Below are positions 52,363 to 61,391 of a stretch of DNA of 64,000 nucleotides, one piece after another. The translations under genes were made by a program, and so were the position numbers. Every line of letters begins with the position of its first letter. Position 1 is the stretch's first letter. The notes beneath the pieces are model-generated. The model did no database searches and was not told the origin of the DNA. It saw only the letters and a program-made list of their open reading frames with translations. Source of the DNA: Saccharopolyspora hirsuta (GTDB lineage: Bacteria; Actinomycetota; Actinomycetes; Mycobacteriales; Pseudonocardiaceae); assembly GCF_008630535.1 (NCBI RefSeq), contig NZ_VWPH01000015.1:124001-188000 (forward strand), written 5' to 3'.

Positions 52363-53871
52363 TCAGGCGAACTGGCGCCGGAGCACGTCCTTGCGGACCT
52401 TGCCGGTGGCGTTGCGGGGGATCTCGTCCAGCACCACGAGCGTCTTGGGGATCTTGTACTTGGCCAGCCGCGGGGTGAGGAACGCGACGAGCCGTTCGTG
52501 GTCGAGGTGGCAGCCGTCCTCCAGCGATACCGCGGCGCAGCCCACCTCGCCCCACTTCTCGTGCGGCACGCCGAAGACCGCGCAGCCGGTGACGCCCGGC
52601 ATCTCCAGCACCGCCGCCTCGACCTCGGCGGGGTAGATGTTCTCGCCCCCGGAGATGATCATGTCCTTGAGCCGGTCCACGACGGTCACGAACCCGTCGG
52701 CGTCCGCGACGCCAATGTCGCCGGACCGGAACCAGCGCCCGTCGGTGAAGGCGTCGTCGGTGGCGTCCGGCCGGTTCCAGTACTCGCGCATGACGTTGGG
52801 GCCGCAGATCTGGATCTCGCCGCGCTCGCCGGGGCCGACCTGGTGCCCATCGGCGTCGACGATCCGGACGTCGGTGAAGAAGTGCGGGACCCCGGCCGTG
52901 CCGAGCTTGCGCTCCACGTCGTCGGGCGTGAGTATCAGCGCGCCCGGACCGGTCTCGGTCAGGCCGTAGCCCTGGCAGATCTTGATCCCGCGCTCGGTGC
53001 AGGCGCGCAGCGTGCGCGGCGGGACGGGAGCCGCGGCGACGATCACCCGCCGGATCGAGGTCAGATCGGTCGCCTCCCAGGCGGGGTGGGTGCTGAGCGC
53101 GTCGAACATGGTCGGCACGCCGAAGGTGTAGGTGATCCGCTCGCGTTCGAGCACTTGGAGGATCCGGCCCGGTTCGAAGCCCTCCTCGATGACCACCCTG
53201 CCGCCCTTGAGCAGGGTCGGCAGCGCCACGAAGTCCAGGGCGGCGGTGTGGAACAGCGGCGCGCACACCAGCGCCGTCTCGTGGTTGTCCAGGTCGAGGT
53301 CGATGACGGCGTTCATCGCGGAGAACACGATGTTGCCGTGGGTGAGGACCACGCCCTTGGGGCGGCCGGTCGTGCCGGAGGTGTACATGATGAAGCACGG
53401 ATCGTCGTGGGACACCGCCTCGTCGATGCGGGACGGGTCGGCGGCTGCGATCAGCGCCTCGTAACCGACCGCCTCCGGGGCCGCGCCGTCGAGCACCACG
53501 CGGGTCGCCGCACCGGCGGCGGACCGAGCGACATCGCCGAGCGCTCCGGAGTGGATGAGCACTGCGGCGCCCGAGTCCCGCATCGCGTACTCCACCTCGG
53601 GCGCGGTGAGCCGGGCGTTGAGCGGCACGAAGATCGCCCCGAGCAACCCGGATGCGAACAGCGCTTCCAGGTACGCCGGGTGGTTCGCGCTCAGCAGCGC
53701 GACCCGGTCGCCGCGGCCGACACCGAGCGAGCGCAGCGCGTGCGCCAGCCGGGTGACCCGGTCGTCGAGTTCTCGGTAGGTCGTGGCGCGCCCGCGGAAG
53801 GTGATCGCGGTCTTGCCGGAGGAGAGACGGGCGCGGCGGTGCGGCCAGGTGCCGGTGCCTTCGTTGCGCAT
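52363..53871 (-). CDS. Acyl-CoA ligase (AMP-dependent)
   Basis: A 502-aa ANL ligase: MYTSGTTGRPKGVVLTH (about 166-182), GYGLTETGPG, SGDIGVADADGFVTVVDRLKDMIISGGENIYPAEVE and C-terminal NATGKVRKDVLR with catalytic Lys. Resembles medium/long-chain or steroid-side-chain CoA ligases. In a unit with MaoC, SDR and amidohydrolase genes it would start beta-oxidation-like degradation of an organic acid. Confidence 0.92.
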   Translation of the reverse strand: MRNEGTGTWPHRRARLSSGKTAITFRGRATTYRELDDRVTRLAHALRSLGVGRGDRVALLSANHPAYLEALFASGLLGAIFVPLNARLTAPEVEYAMRDSGAAVLIHSGALGDVARSAAGAATRVVLDGAAPEAVGYEALIAAADPSRIDEAVSHDDPCFIMYTSGTTGRPKGVVLTHGNIVFSAMNAVIDLDLDNHETALVCAPLFHTAALDFVALPTLLKGGRVVIEEGFEPGRILQVLERERITYTFGVPTMFDALSTHPAWEATDLTSIRRVIVAAAPVPPRTLRACTERGIKICQGYGLTETGPGALILTPDDVERKLGTAGVPHFFTDVRIVDADGHQVGPGERGEIQICGPNVMREYWNRPDATDDAFTDGRWFRSGDIGVADADGFVTVVDRLKDMIISGGENIYPAEVEAAVLEMPGVTGCAVFGVPHEKWGEVGCAAVSLEDGCHLDHERLVAFLTPRLAKYKIPKTLVVLDEIPRNATGKVRKDVLRRQFA

Positions 53872-53973
53872 GCGGTGGGCCTCCTTCGGGATGTCCGGGC
53901 TCCGACAGGTCGACCGGTGATCTGCGCCCGGCGCCGGGCGGTCGTTCTGGCGGGCCCGGCGCGCGAGCGTCGA

Positions 53974-55209
53974 TCAGGACTGCGGGCAGTTGCTCGGCGC
54001 GGGCTCGCCGGAGAACCGGTCCGCGGCCCAGTCGGGGAACTGCTCGGCGGCCTCCGGGACGACGGACTCGTGGTCGAGCCCGCCGAACTCGTGGTAGTCC
54101 ACTTCGGACCCGGCCTGGCAGAGGGCGGTGCGCTCGCGGCTGGTCAGCTCGACCGGGGTCGTGGTGTCGGCCGATCCCTGGTAGATGGCGAACGGCATCG
54201 AGCCCGCGGGCCGGAAGTCGTCGACTGCGGTGAGCGCTTTCCACCAAGCGCCGTCGGGGGACATGGCGCCCGGCTGGTACGGGTCGCGCAGCGAGCTCGC
54301 GCTGTCCCAGATGTCGAAGCAGCCGTCGGCCAGCACCGGCAGCTGCTCCACGGCCTCGCCGGTGAGGAAGTCGCTGTAGCGCAGTTGCGGATGAGCGGCC
54401 TTGATTCCCGGCAGCGTCGCGATGACGTACCCGGCCAGTTCCGGGTTCCGCATCGAGTTGAGGGTCAGCTCGCGGATCCGGACGGCGGGTGCGATGAGCG
54501 CTGATCCGAGGCCTTCGAGCTCGGGGGCGTAGGTCCGGGCGATCGATTCGACGTGCATGGTCGTCTGGCCGCCTTGCGACCAGCCGTACTGGACGAACCG
54601 GTTGGAGGCGTTGAGCTCGGGGAGGTTCCGCACGGCGCGGAGCACGTCCAGGGAGGCCCGCGCGTTGACCTGGCCGACCATGTAGTGGGACGGGCCCGGC
54701 AGCGCCTGTCCGGGGTAGTCGCTCATCGCGACGATGTGGCCCTGGTCCAGCAGAGCTCGGATCGCTGGCACCCGCGACCGGTCGCCCTCGACCAGGCTCC
54801 GACGGGATGGTGCGCAGCTGTCGGGCAATCCGGTCGTCTCGTGGTTCCAGAGCACCACGTCCCGCTGGGCGCTGCTCCTGCCCTCCGGCACGTAGATCTC
54901 GCCGGACACGTACTTCTTGACCCCGGGCTGGATCTCCGAGACGTAGACGACGTTCCACCCCCGGGCCCCGCTCGGCGCGTCGGCTCGCGGCTGGACCCAG
55001 TGGATGTCGCCGGGCTCCGCCTCCTCCGGGGGTTGCTCGTGGACGTCCCAGAAGGTCGTCCCGGTCGGGCCGGGCCTGGCCGACAGCAGGTCCACCTGCG
55101 GCTCCGCGCCGCTCGCGCTGATGCTCGCGGTGAAGGCCAGGGCAGCCACCGTGGTCGCGACAGCCGCCTTGGTCAGGACCGATCTCGTGCGCATTCGTCC
55201 GGCTGGCAC
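53974..55209 (-). CDS. Secreted lipase-family alpha/beta hydrolase
   Basis: A 411-aa secreted hydrolase with signal peptide (about residues 6-36, TKAAVATTVAALAFTASISASGA). YGWSQGGQTTMH contains the GxSxG nucleophile; GSADTTTPVE the Asp; GGLDHESVV the His. The layout resembles secretory triacylglycerol lipases. The GTG at 55209 has GGAGAGAAG just upstream; ATG at 55194 is the alternative. It may release the acid that the ligase activates. Confidence 0.82.
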   Translation of the reverse strand: MPAGRMRTRSVLTKAAVATTVAALAFTASISASGAEPQVDLLSARPGPTGTTFWDVHEQPPEEAEPGDIHWVQPRADAPSGARGWNVVYVSEIQPGVKKYVSGEIYVPEGRSSAQRDVVLWNHETTGLPDSCAPSRRSLVEGDRSRVPAIRALLDQGHIVAMSDYPGQALPGPSHYMVGQVNARASLDVLRAVRNLPELNASNRFVQYGWSQGGQTTMHVESIARTYAPELEGLGSALIAPAVRIRELTLNSMRNPELAGYVIATLPGIKAAHPQLRYSDFLTGEAVEQLPVLADGCFDIWDSASSLRDPYQPGAMSPDGAWWKALTAVDDFRPAGSMPFAIYQGSADTTTPVELTSRERTALCQAGSEVDYHEFGGLDHESVVPEAAEQFPDWAADRFSGEPAPSNCPQS

Positions 55210-55280
55210 ACTTCTCTCCACATTCCTCGAAGGTTCTGCTGGCGAGCTCCTGGTGCGGGCGCGATCGGTTCGGCGTCCTG

Positions 55281-55742
55281 CTACTCGAAGAACCGGTACA
55301 CCGCTTCGGCCACCACCGCGGGCCGTTCGGCGCCTTCCAGCTCGATCCGGCCGTCGACGGTCAGCTGCACGCCGCCCTTCGGCAGGTCCTCGACCTTCAG
55401 CAGCGCGGCGTGCAAGCGCACCCGGCCGCCGGCGGGGACGGGGTTGGTGAACCGGACCTTGTTCAGCCCGTAGTTCACGGCCGTGGTCGCGCTGTCGACC
55501 TCCAGCACCTCGCCCCACATCGGGATGATCAGCGAGAGCGTCAGGTAGCCGTGCGCGATCGGGCCGCCGAACGGGCTTTCGGCCCGGGCGCGGTCGGGGT
55601 CGACGTGGATCCACTGGTGGTCGTCGGTGGCGTCGGCGAAGGCGTTGATCCGCTGCTGCGGCACTTCGATCCACGAGCTGGTTCCCAGCGGCTCGCCTTC
55701 GAGCGGCTTGAGGTCGGCGAGGGTCGCGACGTGAGTGGTCAT
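55281..55742 (-). CDS. MaoC-family (R)-enoyl-CoA hydratase
   Basis: A 153-aa single hot-dog protein. FADATDDHQWIHVDPDRARAESPFGGPIAHGYLTLSL holds the hydratase 2 motif with catalytic Asp and His. It hydrates trans-2-enoyl-CoA to (R)-3-hydroxyacyl-CoA. Placed after the amidohydrolase gene in a catabolic unit; the adjacent SDR could oxidise its product. Confidence 0.92.
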   Translation of the reverse strand: MTTHVATLADLKPLEGEPLGTSSWIEVPQQRINAFADATDDHQWIHVDPDRARAESPFGGPIAHGYLTLSLIIPMWGEVLEVDSATTAVNYGLNKVRFTNPVPAGGRVRLHAALLKVEDLPKGGVQLTVDGRIELEGAERPAVVAEAVYRFFE

Positions 55743-55762
55743 GGGGACTCCTGTCGGTGTGC

Positions 55763-56659
55763 TCAGCGCTTGATGCCCAGAACGCGCAGCGCGTTCTCCA
55801 TGAAGATCAGCGGTGCCACCTCGGGTTTGATGTCGAGCGCGGCGAAGTCACGGCGCCAGCGGTCGACCTGGATCACCGGGAAGTCGGAGCCGAAGAGGGC
55901 CTTCTCGCGCAGCACGGAGTTCACGGCCCGGACCAGCTGGGGCGGGAAGTACTTCGGCGACCAGCCGGACAGGTCGAGGTAGACGTTGGCCTTGTGGGTG
56001 GCGATGGAGATCTGGGCGTCCACCCAGGGCACTGCGGGGTGGGCCATCACGATCGTCAGCTCCGGGAAGTCGGCGGCGACGTCGTCGAGGAGCATCGGGT
56101 CGGAGTAGCGGAGCTTGATGCCGCGGCCCCCCGGCAGCCCGGCGCCGATGCCGGTCTGCCCGGTGTGGAACAGCGCGGGCACGCCTGCCTCCGCGATGAC
56201 CTCGTAGAGCGGGTAGAACTGCCGGTCGTCGGGCTCGAAGCCCTGCAAGCTCGGGTGGAACTTGAAGCCCCGCACGCCGCACCCCTCGAGCAGCGCGCGG
56301 GCCCGCTCCACTGCGGCCCTGCCCTGCCGGGGATCGACCGAGCCGAAGGGGATGAGCACGTCGTTGTGGGCGGCGGCCAGCTCCGCGATCTCCTCGACGG
56401 AGTTGGGGCCGTGCCCGGTGGCCGAGGTGGCGTCCACGGTGAACACGACGGCGGCCATGTTGCGCTCGCGGTAGTGCTCGGCGACGGAGTCGATGCCGGG
56501 CGTGCGCTCCGCGCCGGGTTTGAAGTACTTCTCGGAGGCGGCCATCAGCTCGTCGTCCAGCGATCGGTGTCCGCGGCTGTCGATCTCCACGTGGGTGTGG
56601 ATGTCGATGGCCTCGATCGCGTCGAAGTCGATGCCGCACTCGTAGCGGGCCGGGCTCAT
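55763..56659 (-). CDS. Amidohydrolase-2 family decarboxylase/hydrolase
   Basis: A 298-aa ACMSD-type metal-dependent barrel: AIDIHTHVE (HxH metal site, about 19-25), GFKFHPSLQGF and VMAHPAVPW (His ligands), and FGSDFPV (Asp). Members decarboxylate aromatic acids or open lactones. ATG overlaps the SDR stop (ATGA), so it is coupled to it. Confidence 0.88.
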   Translation of the reverse strand: MSPARYECGIDFDAIEAIDIHTHVEIDSRGHRSLDDELMAASEKYFKPGAERTPGIDSVAEHYRERNMAAVVFTVDATSATGHGPNSVEEIAELAAAHNDVLIPFGSVDPRQGRAAVERARALLEGCGVRGFKFHPSLQGFEPDDRQFYPLYEVIAEAGVPALFHTGQTGIGAGLPGGRGIKLRYSDPMLLDDVAADFPELTIVMAHPAVPWVDAQISIATHKANVYLDLSGWSPKYFPPQLVRAVNSVLREKALFGSDFPVIQVDRWRRDFAALDIKPEVAPLIFMENALRVLGIKR

Positions 56660-57567
56660 CTCGGCATCACCTCCGCCGGGAACTCCTCGCCCACCGACTC
56701 GACCGAGTCCGCGAAGGTCTGCCCCCACGCGGCGGCGACGTCCTCGGCGGACCACCCGCCGTCGTGGAAGGCGGTGGCGGTCAGCTGGGGGTGCGACCAC
56801 AGCGCCAGCCGGTCCCCGCCGACCGACAGCGCTTGTCCGGTGATCTCGGCTGCGGCGTCGGAGGCGAGGAAGGACACGACTCCGGCGGCGTCCTCGGGGG
56901 TGCCCATGCCGACCTCGCGGCGGATGATCGGGGGCAGCGGTTCGCCCCGCTTCATCGCCTCGATGTGCGGTGCGAGGAACGGGATCGTCTCGGTCATGGC
57001 GGTCGCGGCGACCGGGCACACCGCGTTGACGGTGATACCGGCGCGCTTCAGCTCCACGGCCCAGGTGCGGACCATGCCGACGATTCCGGCCTTGGCCGCC
57101 GAGTAGTTGGTCTGGCCGAAGTTGCCGCGCTGCCCGGCGGGGGAGCCGATGCAGATGATCCGGCCGCCTTCGCCCTGCTCGCGCAAGCGCAGCACGGCCT
57201 CGCGCACGCAGGTGAAGGTGCCGCGCAGGTGCACGTCGATCACCGCGTCGAAGTCCTCGTCGGTCATCTTCCACAGCACCTTGTCGCGCAGGATGCCCGC
57301 GTTGGTGACCAGGACGTCCAGTCGGCCGAAGCACTCGACCGCGGCGGCCACCAGCTTTTCGGCCGTTTCCGCCGTGCCGACCGGTGCCACGACGGCGGTG
57401 GCCCGGCCACCGGCCGCGACGACCTCGGCGACGGCCGCGTCCGCGGTCGCCCGGTCGACGTCGTTGACCACCACCGCCGCGCCGTTGCGGGCGAGCTCCT
57501 TCGCGTAGGCGAGCCCGAGCCCCCGCCCGCTGCCGGTGACGATGGCGACCTTGTTGCTCAGATCCAT
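56656..57567 (-). CDS. SDR, 3-hydroxyacyl-CoA dehydrogenase (HSD17B4/FOX2-like)
   Basis: A 303-aa SDR: VTGSGRGLGLAYAKELARNGA, VVVNDVD (NAD-type Asp), TNAGILRDKVLWKMTDEDFDAVIDVHLRGTF and catalytic SPAGQRGNFGQTNYSAAKAG are typical of the dehydrogenase domain of peroxisomal multifunctional enzyme type 2. It pairs naturally with the MaoC hydratase two genes downstream. AGGAGGGGCACCG sets the ATG. First gene of the unit, divergent from MarR. Confidence 0.9.
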   Translation of the reverse strand: MDLSNKVAIVTGSGRGLGLAYAKELARNGAAVVVNDVDRATADAAVAEVVAAGGRATAVVAPVGTAETAEKLVAAAVECFGRLDVLVTNAGILRDKVLWKMTDEDFDAVIDVHLRGTFTCVREAVLRLREQGEGGRIICIGSPAGQRGNFGQTNYSAAKAGIVGMVRTWAVELKRAGITVNAVCPVAATAMTETIPFLAPHIEAMKRGEPLPPIIRREVGMGTPEDAAGVVSFLASDAAAEITGQALSVGGDRLALWSHPQLTATAFHDGGWSAEDVAAAWGQTFADSVESVGEEFPAEVMPR

Positions 57568-57606
57568 CGGTGCCCCTCCTGTCGGATGGATCACAGGCAA
57601 GCATCC

Positions 57607-57627
57607 ATCATTGAAAAAGTCAATGAT
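57607..57627. promoter_or_regulatory. MarR operator
   Basis: A perfect palindrome ATCATTGA-AAAAG-TCAATGAT in an AT-rich island of the divergent promoter. A possible -10, TAGGAT, follows at 57638-57643 for the MarR gene. Confidence 0.8.
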
Positions 57628-57667
57628 TTAAATCTGCTAGGATTGCGGGGTACACGGAGGAGGGTGC

Positions 57668-58102
57668 ATGGCACAGACCCGGCCGCAGCTGCTGGCAGAC
57701 GACATCGGGTTCCTGCTCTCCCGAGCTGGGGGAATGGTGCTCGGGGCGGTGAACAAGGCGCTGGTCCCGCTCGGGCTGAAGGTGCGCTCCTACTCGGTGC
57801 TCGTGCTGGCTTGCGAGCACGCGGCGGGCGTGAACCAGCGGACCGTCGCGGCCACGATGGGGCTCGATCCCAGCCAGATCGTGGGGCTGATCGACGAGCT
57901 GGAGGAACGCGGCCTGGTCGCGCGCACCCCGGATCCGGCGGACCGGCGGAACAGGTTGATCGCCGCCACCGCTGAAGGGCGCCGGGTGCGGGCCGAGGCG
58001 CAGGAGCTGGTGGACCAGGCGCACAGCGGGTACTTCGAGGGGCTGTCGGCCGAAGCTGTCGCCGAGCTGCGGGAATCGCTGAAGCGGATCGTCTTCCCGT
58101 AG
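57668..58102 (+). CDS. MarR-family transcriptional regulator
   Basis: A 144-aa MarR protein: helix-turn-helix NQRTVAATMGLDPSQIVGLIDELEERGLVARTPDPADRR with the wing, flanked by dimerisation helices. Divergent from the SDR/amidohydrolase/MaoC/lipase/ligase/MHS unit and likely its repressor, with release by an aromatic or acyl-CoA ligand. GGAGGAGGGTGC precedes the ATG. Confidence 0.92.
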   Translation: MAQTRPQLLADDIGFLLSRAGGMVLGAVNKALVPLGLKVRSYSVLVLACEHAAGVNQRTVAATMGLDPSQIVGLIDELEERGLVARTPDPADRRNRLIAATAEGRRVRAEAQELVDQAHSGYFEGLSAEAVAELRESLKRIVFP

Positions 58103-58106
58103 GCGC

Positions 58107-58144
58107 GGAGCGGGGCCGACCGCAACTGCGGCCGACCTCGCTCC
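58107..58144. terminator. Hairpin between MarR and TauE genes
   Basis: An 18-position stem (58107-58124 with 58127-58144) with two mismatches and one G-T pair fills the gap between convergent stop codons. Confidence 0.6.
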
Positions 58145-58149
58145 TTCCG

Positions 58150-58929
58150 CTACGCCGTGGCGAGTCCGATCGCCGAGGAGATGCCCACGCCCGCGGCCAC
58201 GGCCAGGACCGCCCAGGCGAACGCGCGGCGGACGGTGCTCGCGGGGAGCCGCTCGGAGAAGCGGGCGGCGGCGACCGACACCAGCATCGCGGTGGCCGCG
58301 AAGGCCAGCAGCACGCCGATGTCGAGCTGGGCCGCGGCACCGGCGTGCGCGAACAACCCGCTGATCGAGTTGATCGCGATCACCACCATCGAGTTCGCGA
58401 TGGCCTGCGGCGCGGTCAACCCGAGCAGGATCGACAGCGCGGGCACCACGACGAACCCGCCGCCGACGCCGAACAGGCCGGTCAGCACGCCGACCCCGGA
58501 ACCGGCGGCAGCCGTTCTCGGCAGGCAGCGCTGGTGGTCGATCTCCCCGTCCGGGGTCCGGCAGGCGCCGCTGTGCTCCTTGCCGCCGCGGAACATGCGC
58601 ACCGCGACGACGGTCATCAGCACGGCGAAGCCCAGCAGCAGCCAGTCCTGCGGCAGCGATCGGCCGAGCGCGGCCCCGCCGATCGCCCCGGGGATCCCGG
58701 CGACGCCGAACACCAGCGCCACCGGCCACTGCACCAGCTGCAGCCGGTTCCGGGAGCACAGCCCGCCGATGGCGGACGCGGCCACCACGACCAGCGCGGT
58801 GGGGACCGCGGTGCTCATCGGCTGGCCGACGCCGTACACCAGGGCGGGGACGGCCAGGATCGAACCACCGGCGCCGAGCAGACCGGTGGACAGACCGATC
58901 ACGACGCCGAAGACGACGGCCAGGATCAT
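58150..58929 (-). CDS. TauE/SafE permease, sulfur-operon type
   Basis: A 259-aa protein with eight hydrophobic segments; TGLLGAGGSILAVPALVYGVG and TGLFGVGGGFVVVPAL are the duplicated family motifs. A central hydrophilic loop includes Cys/His residues (CRTPDGEIDHQRC). Coupled by ATGA to the rhodanese gene. Likely exports sulfite or thiosulfate formed by persulfide oxidation. Confidence 0.92.
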   Translation of the reverse strand: MILAVVFGVVIGLSTGLLGAGGSILAVPALVYGVGQPMSTAVPTALVVVAASAIGGLCSRNRLQLVQWPVALVFGVAGIPGAIGGAALGRSLPQDWLLLGFAVLMTVVAVRMFRGGKEHSGACRTPDGEIDHQRCLPRTAAAGSGVGVLTGLFGVGGGFVVVPALSILLGLTAPQAIANSMVVIAINSISGLFAHAGAAAQLDIGVLLAFAATAMLVSVAAARFSERLPASTVRRAFAWAVLAVAAGVGISSAIGLATA

Positions 58930-59498
58930 CGGGTCAGCGCGGCGAGCAGCGTCGACGCGTCCTGCTCGGGAGTGCGGTTGTACGGCAGCAGCGAGAGCAC
59001 CCGGGCCATGCCGCAGGTGTTGCTCAGCGCCGAGAAGGTGAGCCCGGCGCCGATGAACCCGGCCAGCCACTTCAGCTTCGGCGCGACCAGGCTGCCCAGG
59101 ACACCGGTGAGCACCAGGGAACCGGCGGCCAGCCGGACCTGCCGCTCCATCGCCCACTTCCCGGCGCCGCGCGTGACCGGAGCGCCCTGCTGCTCCCAAG
59201 CGCCGATGCCGCCCTTGAGCACGGCGAGTTGCGCGATTCCCGCCGTGGCCAGCAGGTTTCGCGCCTCCTCCGCCCGGGCGCCGGATCCGCAGACCAGCAC
59301 CACCGGGTCGGAGTGGTGGGCGGACAGCTCGGAGCTGTTCGCGCGCAGCAGGTCGAGCGGAACGTTGTGCGAGCCGGGGATGTGCGCAGCGGCGAACTCG
59401 CCGGGGGTGCGCACGTCGATCAGCCGGGTGCGGGGTGCGGAGCTCACCAGCTTCCGGGCCGCAGCGACATCCACGGTGGACGGTAACGGGTCGGTCAT
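58926..59498 (-). CDS. Rhodanese with C-terminal membrane domain
   Basis: A 190-aa protein: rhodanese domain (LIDVRTPGEFAAAHIPGSHNVPLDLL, active Cys70 in VCGSGARA) followed by a DUF2892-like membrane segment (WAMERQVRLAAGSLVLTGVLGSLVAP). Moves sulfane sulfur at the membrane. It lies 19 bp after the persulfide dioxygenase gene. Confidence 0.92.
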   Translation of the reverse strand: MTDPLPSTVDVAAARKLVSSAPRTRLIDVRTPGEFAAAHIPGSHNVPLDLLRANSSELSAHHSDPVVLVCGSGARAEEARNLLATAGIAQLAVLKGGIGAWEQQGAPVTRGAGKWAMERQVRLAAGSLVLTGVLGSLVAPKLKWLAGFIGAGLTFSALSNTCGMARVLSLLPYNRTPEQDASTLLAALTR

Positions 59499-59517
59499 GC
59501 TTCTCCTTCAGCTGTCG

Positions 59518-60918
59518 TCATTCAGCGGTGGTCAGGGCAACGCCGGAGGACCGGGCGTCGGCGAAGGAGTCGTCGATGGCGACGACCGCGCGCCCGGCGG
59601 ATTCGAGCAGCGAGGCGGCGGCCGCGGCGCGGTAGCCGCTGCCGCAGTGCACCCACACCGAACCCGCCGGGACCTCGGAGACCCGGGAAGCCAGTTCGTA
59701 GAGCGGGATGTGCACGGCGCCTTCGACGTGCGAGGCGCGCCACTCGTTGTTCGTCCGCACGTCGAGCACGACGTCGGCGGGCGGGAGCTCGCCGGGCCGT
59801 CCGTCCAGCGCGGCGGCCAGGTCGGCGAACGTGGCCGTCGGCGTGCTGGTCAGCTGCGCGGGGTCGGCGGCCAGCTGCGCGGGCTGCCCGGTCGCGGCCG
59901 CGGCGGGCTGGTCGATGCCGATGCGGACCAGCTCGCGCTGGGCGTCGGCGATCTGCTCGCGCGACTCGCCGACCAGCGTGATCGGCGACCCCCACTCGAT
60001 CATCCAACCCAGCCAGGTCGCCATCGGGCCGTCCAGCCCGAGGCTGACCGTGCCCGCCAGGTGCGAGTCGACGTAGGCCTTGCGGGAGCGCAGGTCCACC
60101 ACCCACTCGCCGCGCCGCAGGCGCTCGGCGAGCTCGCCGGGGGGCGCCTCGGCCGGGGCGCGGAGGTCGAGCGGCTCCGGGCCGGTGATGTTGCGGATGC
60201 CCATGTGCGCGTAGTACGCGGGGTAGGCGTCCAGCCCGGCCAGCGTGGTCTCGACGAAGTCCTGCTCGGCCAGCGACAGCGCGGGGTTCACCGCCCGCTG
60301 CTCGCCGATCGTCGAGGCGTCGCCGCTGGCCTGCGTCGCCGAGCAGAAGCTGCCGAACCCGTGCGTCGGCCAGATCTGCGCCCCGGCGGGCAGCAGGTCG
60401 GCCAGCTTGCGCGCCGACCGGTGCTGGTGCCGGGCCAGCTCCTCGCTGTGCTCGTCGCCGAGCAGGTCGGTGCGCCCGGTCGTCCCGTAGAGCAGGGAAC
60501 CGCCGGTGAACACGCCGACCGGCTCACCGGCGTCCTCCAGCACGTACGACAGGTGGTGGAAGGTGTGCCCGGGAGTGGCCACGACGCGCACCTGGAGCCG
60601 GTCGGAGACCTCCAGCAGGTCGCCGTCCTGGAGCGGGCGGTGCGCGAACGGTGCCCGGTCGGCCGCGGCGATGCCGTACTCGGCGCCGGTCAGCCGGGCC
60701 AGCTCCAGCCCGCCGGAGACGTAGTCGTTGTGCACGTGCGTTTCGAGGACCAGCGCGATCCGCGCGCGCCCGGCGGCGCCGATGATGCGGTCCACGTCGC
60801 GCTGCGGGTCGATCACCACGGCGTGCCGGCCGTCGGTGGCGAGGTAGCTGCGGTCGCCCAGCGAGGAGGTCTCGACGACCTCGACCTGGAGCTGGCCGAC
60901 CTGGGGCGGTGCTGTCAC
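59518..60918 (-). CDS. Persulfide dioxygenase-rhodanese fusion (ETHE1-like)
   Basis: A 466-aa fusion. Residues 1-250 are a metallo-beta-lactamase-fold ETHE1 type with THVHNDYVSGG (His61, His63, Asp65) and ATPGHTFHHLSY. Two rhodanese domains follow: the first (about 275-340) has LVGESR with no Cys and is structural; the second (about 375-460) has the active Cys in HCGSGYRA. Oxidises glutathione or low-molecular-weight persulfide to sulfite. Start near a CsoR-type palindrome. Confidence 0.93.
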   Translation of the reverse strand: MTAPPQVGQLQVEVVETSSLGDRSYLATDGRHAVVIDPQRDVDRIIGAAGRARIALVLETHVHNDYVSGGLELARLTGAEYGIAAADRAPFAHRPLQDGDLLEVSDRLQVRVVATPGHTFHHLSYVLEDAGEPVGVFTGGSLLYGTTGRTDLLGDEHSEELARHQHRSARKLADLLPAGAQIWPTHGFGSFCSATQASGDASTIGEQRAVNPALSLAEQDFVETTLAGLDAYPAYYAHMGIRNITGPEPLDLRAPAEAPPGELAERLRRGEWVVDLRSRKAYVDSHLAGTVSLGLDGPMATWLGWMIEWGSPITLVGESREQIADAQRELVRIGIDQPAAAATGQPAQLAADPAQLTSTPTATFADLAAALDGRPGELPPADVVLDVRTNNEWRASHVEGAVHIPLYELASRVSEVPAGSVWVHCGSGYRAAAAASLLESAGRAVVAIDDSFADARSSGVALTTAE

Positions 60919-60933
60919 GTCCGTTCACCTCCG

Positions 60934-60949
60934 ATACCCCTTGGGGTAT
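60934..60949. promoter_or_regulatory. CsoR/CstR operator 1
   Basis: ATACCCC-TT-GGGGTAT, a perfect 7-bp-arm palindrome, 15 bases upstream of the persulfide dioxygenase start. It is the classic site for CsoR/CstR proteins. Confidence 0.9.
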
Positions 60950-60979
60950 GCTCTGGTCGCACCTGTCGTGCGGTTCGGG

Positions 60980-61249
60980 TCAGGCGAGGGCGAGGAAGAG
61001 CCGTTCGAGCTCCTGCTCGGTCATCGGGGGTTCCTCCCCGTCGTCCCGGGCCTGCTGGCAGTACCGCATGCCGCTGGCCACGATCTTGAACCCGGCGCGG
61101 TCGAGAGCTCGGGAAACGGCGGCGAGCTGGGTGAGCACGGCGGCGCAGTCGTCGCCGTCCTCGATCGATTCGATCACGCTCGCCAGCTGTCCCTGCGCCC
61201 GCTTCAGCCGCGTCAGCGCATCGCCGAGCAGTTCGGGTTTCATCTGCAT
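60980..61249 (-). CDS. CsoR-family repressor, CstR-like persulfide sensor
   Basis: An 89-aa all-helical CsoR-family protein (RLKRAQGQLASVIESIEDGDDC). Copper CsoR needs Cys-His-Cys; here Cys35 and Cys64 are kept with the 29-residue spacing of CstR, and Gly60 replaces the metal His. That is the persulfide-sensing pattern. AGGAGG eight bases upstream sets the start. It heads the sulfur unit. Confidence 0.93.
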   Translation of the reverse strand: MQMKPELLGDALTRLKRAQGQLASVIESIEDGDDCAAVLTQLAAVSRALDRAGFKIVASGMRYCQQARDDGEEPPMTEQELERLFLALA

Positions 61250-61273
61250 CTCTCTCGCCTCCTGTCCCGACAG

Positions 61274-61287
61274 TACCCCCGGGGGTA
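61274..61287. promoter_or_regulatory. CsoR/CstR operator 2
   Basis: TACCCCCGGGGGTA, a perfect 14-bp palindrome just upstream of the CstR-like gene, matches operator 1. Autoregulation is likely. Confidence 0.88.
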
Positions 61288-61391
61288 TCAGGATAGCTCG
61301 TACGTGTGGCTCAACGCACTGAGTCCCGGGCGAACGGGTCCCGGCATCGGCCGGGGCTCAGTACACTCGCCTCGCCCCCCCGAGGGAGGAG

